Shown here one piece after another: positions 6,331-7,460 of a DNA stretch of 7,460 nucleotides (positions within the stretch are counted from its first letter, which is position 1; the number at the start of each line of letters is the position of its first letter). The DNA comes from Halanaerobiales bacterium (GTDB lineage: Bacteria > Bacillota > Halanaerobiia > Halanaerobiales > JADQBU01): the NCBI GenBank assembly GCA_016278435.1, contig JADQBU010000321.1, forward strand, positions 1-7,460, read 5' to 3'. The position numbers and the translations under genes are program-made. The notes beneath the pieces are model-generated. The model had not been told where the DNA came from. It ran no database searches and worked only from the letters and a program-made list of their open reading frames with translations.

Positions 6331-6555
6331 ATGATTAATTATTCTATCTTTCAATCCGAATTTATTTTCAAGGACTGGGATGATTTTAATCCCAGTTATA
6401 AGGTGGTTGAAATGCAGAACGGTCTAAAGCTGGAGGTAGAACAGGTAAATGAAGAGAGTGTAAGGATAGTCAGGATTATCAGTACTAACCCCGGTGATTA
6501 TTTAAGAGATGATATAACACCGGGAAGCATTGTCAAATCAAGGTTGCAATTATAG
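6331..6555 (+). CDS. ylzJ: YlzJ-like small protein
   Basis: This 74-residue protein matches the small YlzJ-like family found next to tepA in many Firmicutes. Visible family features are the MINYSIF start, a central NGLKLEVEQ strand, RIVRIISTNPGDYL (about 45-58) and a closing TPGSIV. It has no membrane segment or signal peptide, and the function of the family is unknown. The ATG at 6331 begins one base after the tepA stop and matches the expected N-terminus. AAGGAG at 6313-6318, inside the end of tepA, lies 12 bases upstream, slightly long but usable. An in-frame ATG at 6310 would add seven residues and overlap tepA, but has no better ribosome binding site. Close coupling with tepA suggests the two proteins are made together. 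Confidence 0.83.
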   Translation: MINYSIFQSEFIFKDWDDFNPSYKVVEMQNGLKLEVEQVNEESVRIVRIISTNPGDYLRDDITPGSIVKSRLQL

Positions 6556-6614
6556 ATGTAATAATGATAAAATTGAACTAATAAACATAGTTATATTAAA
6601 ACTAAGGTGATGAT

Positions 6615-7460
6615 ATGACTATGTTATTTTTCTGGGGTCTGTTTTTATTTTTTGCCGGACTTGAAGGTGGTAAAAAAGGTCTTAAATTTTTAGCCGGAAA
6701 GTCAATTGAATCCAGGATAAGTAGGTATACAGATAATTTTTTTATCTGTATATTGATAGGAATTGTTGTAACCGGTATCCTTCAGAGTAGCAGTGCAGTC
6801 TCGGTAATTATTATTTCCCTGGTCGAAGCAAAATTGATTAAATTAAAACCGGCAATTGGTGTTATTATGGGTGCAAATATAGGAACAACACTTACTGTCC
6901 AGATTATATCTTTGCCTGTTTTATCATTTTATCCTTATCTGCTTCTGACCGGTGTTTTTTTTATGATTACCGGGATTGTGTTAGATAAAAAATTTTTAAA
7001 TGCTGGTTTTGTCATTTTTTCTTTTGGAATATTATTCTCCGGGTTAAAGACAATGACAACATTCTTTAATACCAGAAATACAAGTCTCTTAATTAAAAAA
7101 ATACTTTTTTTTAGCGGTAAGAATAATTATCTGGGTATTTTAACCGGAGGAATTACAACAGCTATAATCCAGAGCAGTAGTATTATCACCGGTATTACTG
7201 TTAGTATTGCCCATAGTGGGTTAATAACTTTGCCTGTAGCAATAGCAATTGCTCTGGGGAGCAATATTGGCACATGTATTACAGCCTTACTGGCCAGTAT
7301 TAATATCGGGAAAACTGGAAGAGCTGTGGCTCTCGGTCATTTGATATTCAATCTAGCCGGTGTTCTGGTAATGCTTCCTTTTTTGAACTACTTTATCAGA
7401 TTGGTTTTAGTAACCGGTAACAGTTTGCCCCGGCAGATAGCAAATGCTCATACTCTTTTT
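6615..7460 (+). CDS. Na+/phosphate cotransporter family (PNaS) membrane protein, 3' end outside window
   Basis: The frame stays open to the last base, giving 282 visible residues of an integral membrane protein. It shows the internal repeat of the Na/Pi-cotransporter (NptA/PNaS) family: ILQSSSAVSV (55-64) with GANIGTTLT (86-94) in the first half, and IIQSSSIITG (184-193) with GSNIGTCIT (215-223) in the second. The QSSS motifs are thought to line the substrate and sodium site. Many hydrophobic segments surround them, and the visible end carries QIANAHTLF, a conserved segment after the second repeat. The likely role is sodium-coupled phosphate uptake or efflux, though several bacterial relatives have unproved substrates. 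Whether a C-terminal PhoU-like domain follows cannot be seen. AAGGTG at 6604-6609, 5 bases before the ATG, supports this start; the ATG two codons later (6621) is an alternative. It lies 59 bases after the YlzJ-like gene. Confidence 0.9.
   Translation, partial: MTMLFFWGLFLFFAGLEGGKKGLKFLAGKSIESRISRYTDNFFICILIGIVVTGILQSSSAVSVIIISLVEAKLIKLKPAIGVIMGANIGTTLTVQIISLPVLSFYPYLLLTGVFFMITGIVLDKKFLNAGFVIFSFGILFSGLKTMTTFFNTRNTSLLIKKILFFSGKNNYLGILTGGITTAIIQSSSIITGITVSIAHSGLITLPVAIAIALGSNIGTCITALLASINIGKTGRAVALGHLIFNLAGVLVMLPFLNYFIRLVLVTGNSLPRQIANAHTLF

Noticed and set aside
6541..6600. Candidate promoter before the Na/Pi transporter (TTGCAA or TTGAAC with downstream AT-rich boxes)
   Set aside because: No pair of boxes has both good matches and 16-18 base spacing, so no promoter was called.

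Overview
The window is AT-rich DNA with dense coding, strong GGAGG-type ribosome binding sites and short gaps between genes. It carries a TepA (ClpP-like) and YlzJ-like pair, a signature of spore-forming Firmicutes, next to a PAS/HD-GYP protein. This points to an anaerobic Firmicute. A Halanaerobiales or clostridial lineage is my best guess from codon use and gene style, but the sequence alone does not prove it.

Layout. Bases 2-802 are the 3' part of a PAS plus HD-GYP signalling protein, probably a cyclic-di-GMP phosphodiesterase. A short-chain dehydrogenase/reductase follows on the same strand (851-1597). A small single-domain cupin lies on the minus strand (1600-1956), its stop only 2 bases from the SDR stop. 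Bases 1957-2112 form a divergent promoter region that reads leftward into the cupin and rightward into a long same-strand run.

The rightward run starts with an exported or membrane-anchored alpha/beta hydrolase (2113-2913). Next come a glutamate-cysteine ligase of the GCS2/EgtA-like superfamily (2934-4166) and an ATP-grasp ligase resembling glutathionylspermidine synthases (4185-5498). After an 84-base gap come tepA (5583-6329, TTG start), a YlzJ-like gene (6331-6555) and the 5' part of a Na+/phosphate-cotransporter-family gene (6615 to the window edge).

How the genes fit together. The ligase and ATP-grasp genes are 18 bases apart and each has a strong ribosome binding site. They look like a two-step peptide-forming module: the first enzyme would activate glutamate to make a gamma-glutamyl product, probably gamma-Glu-Cys, and the second would extend it. 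The second enzyme is not a classical GshB or a GshF fusion, so the product could be glutathione made by a non-orthologous synthetase, or a different low-molecular-weight thiol. This is the most interesting part of the window. TepA/YlzJ look like a conserved sporulation/outgrowth-linked pair. The transporter, SDR and cupin have no evident functional link to the thiol module. No RNA genes, insertion sequences, CRISPR arrays or convincing intrinsic terminators were seen, and no gene-free stretch exceeds 300 bases.
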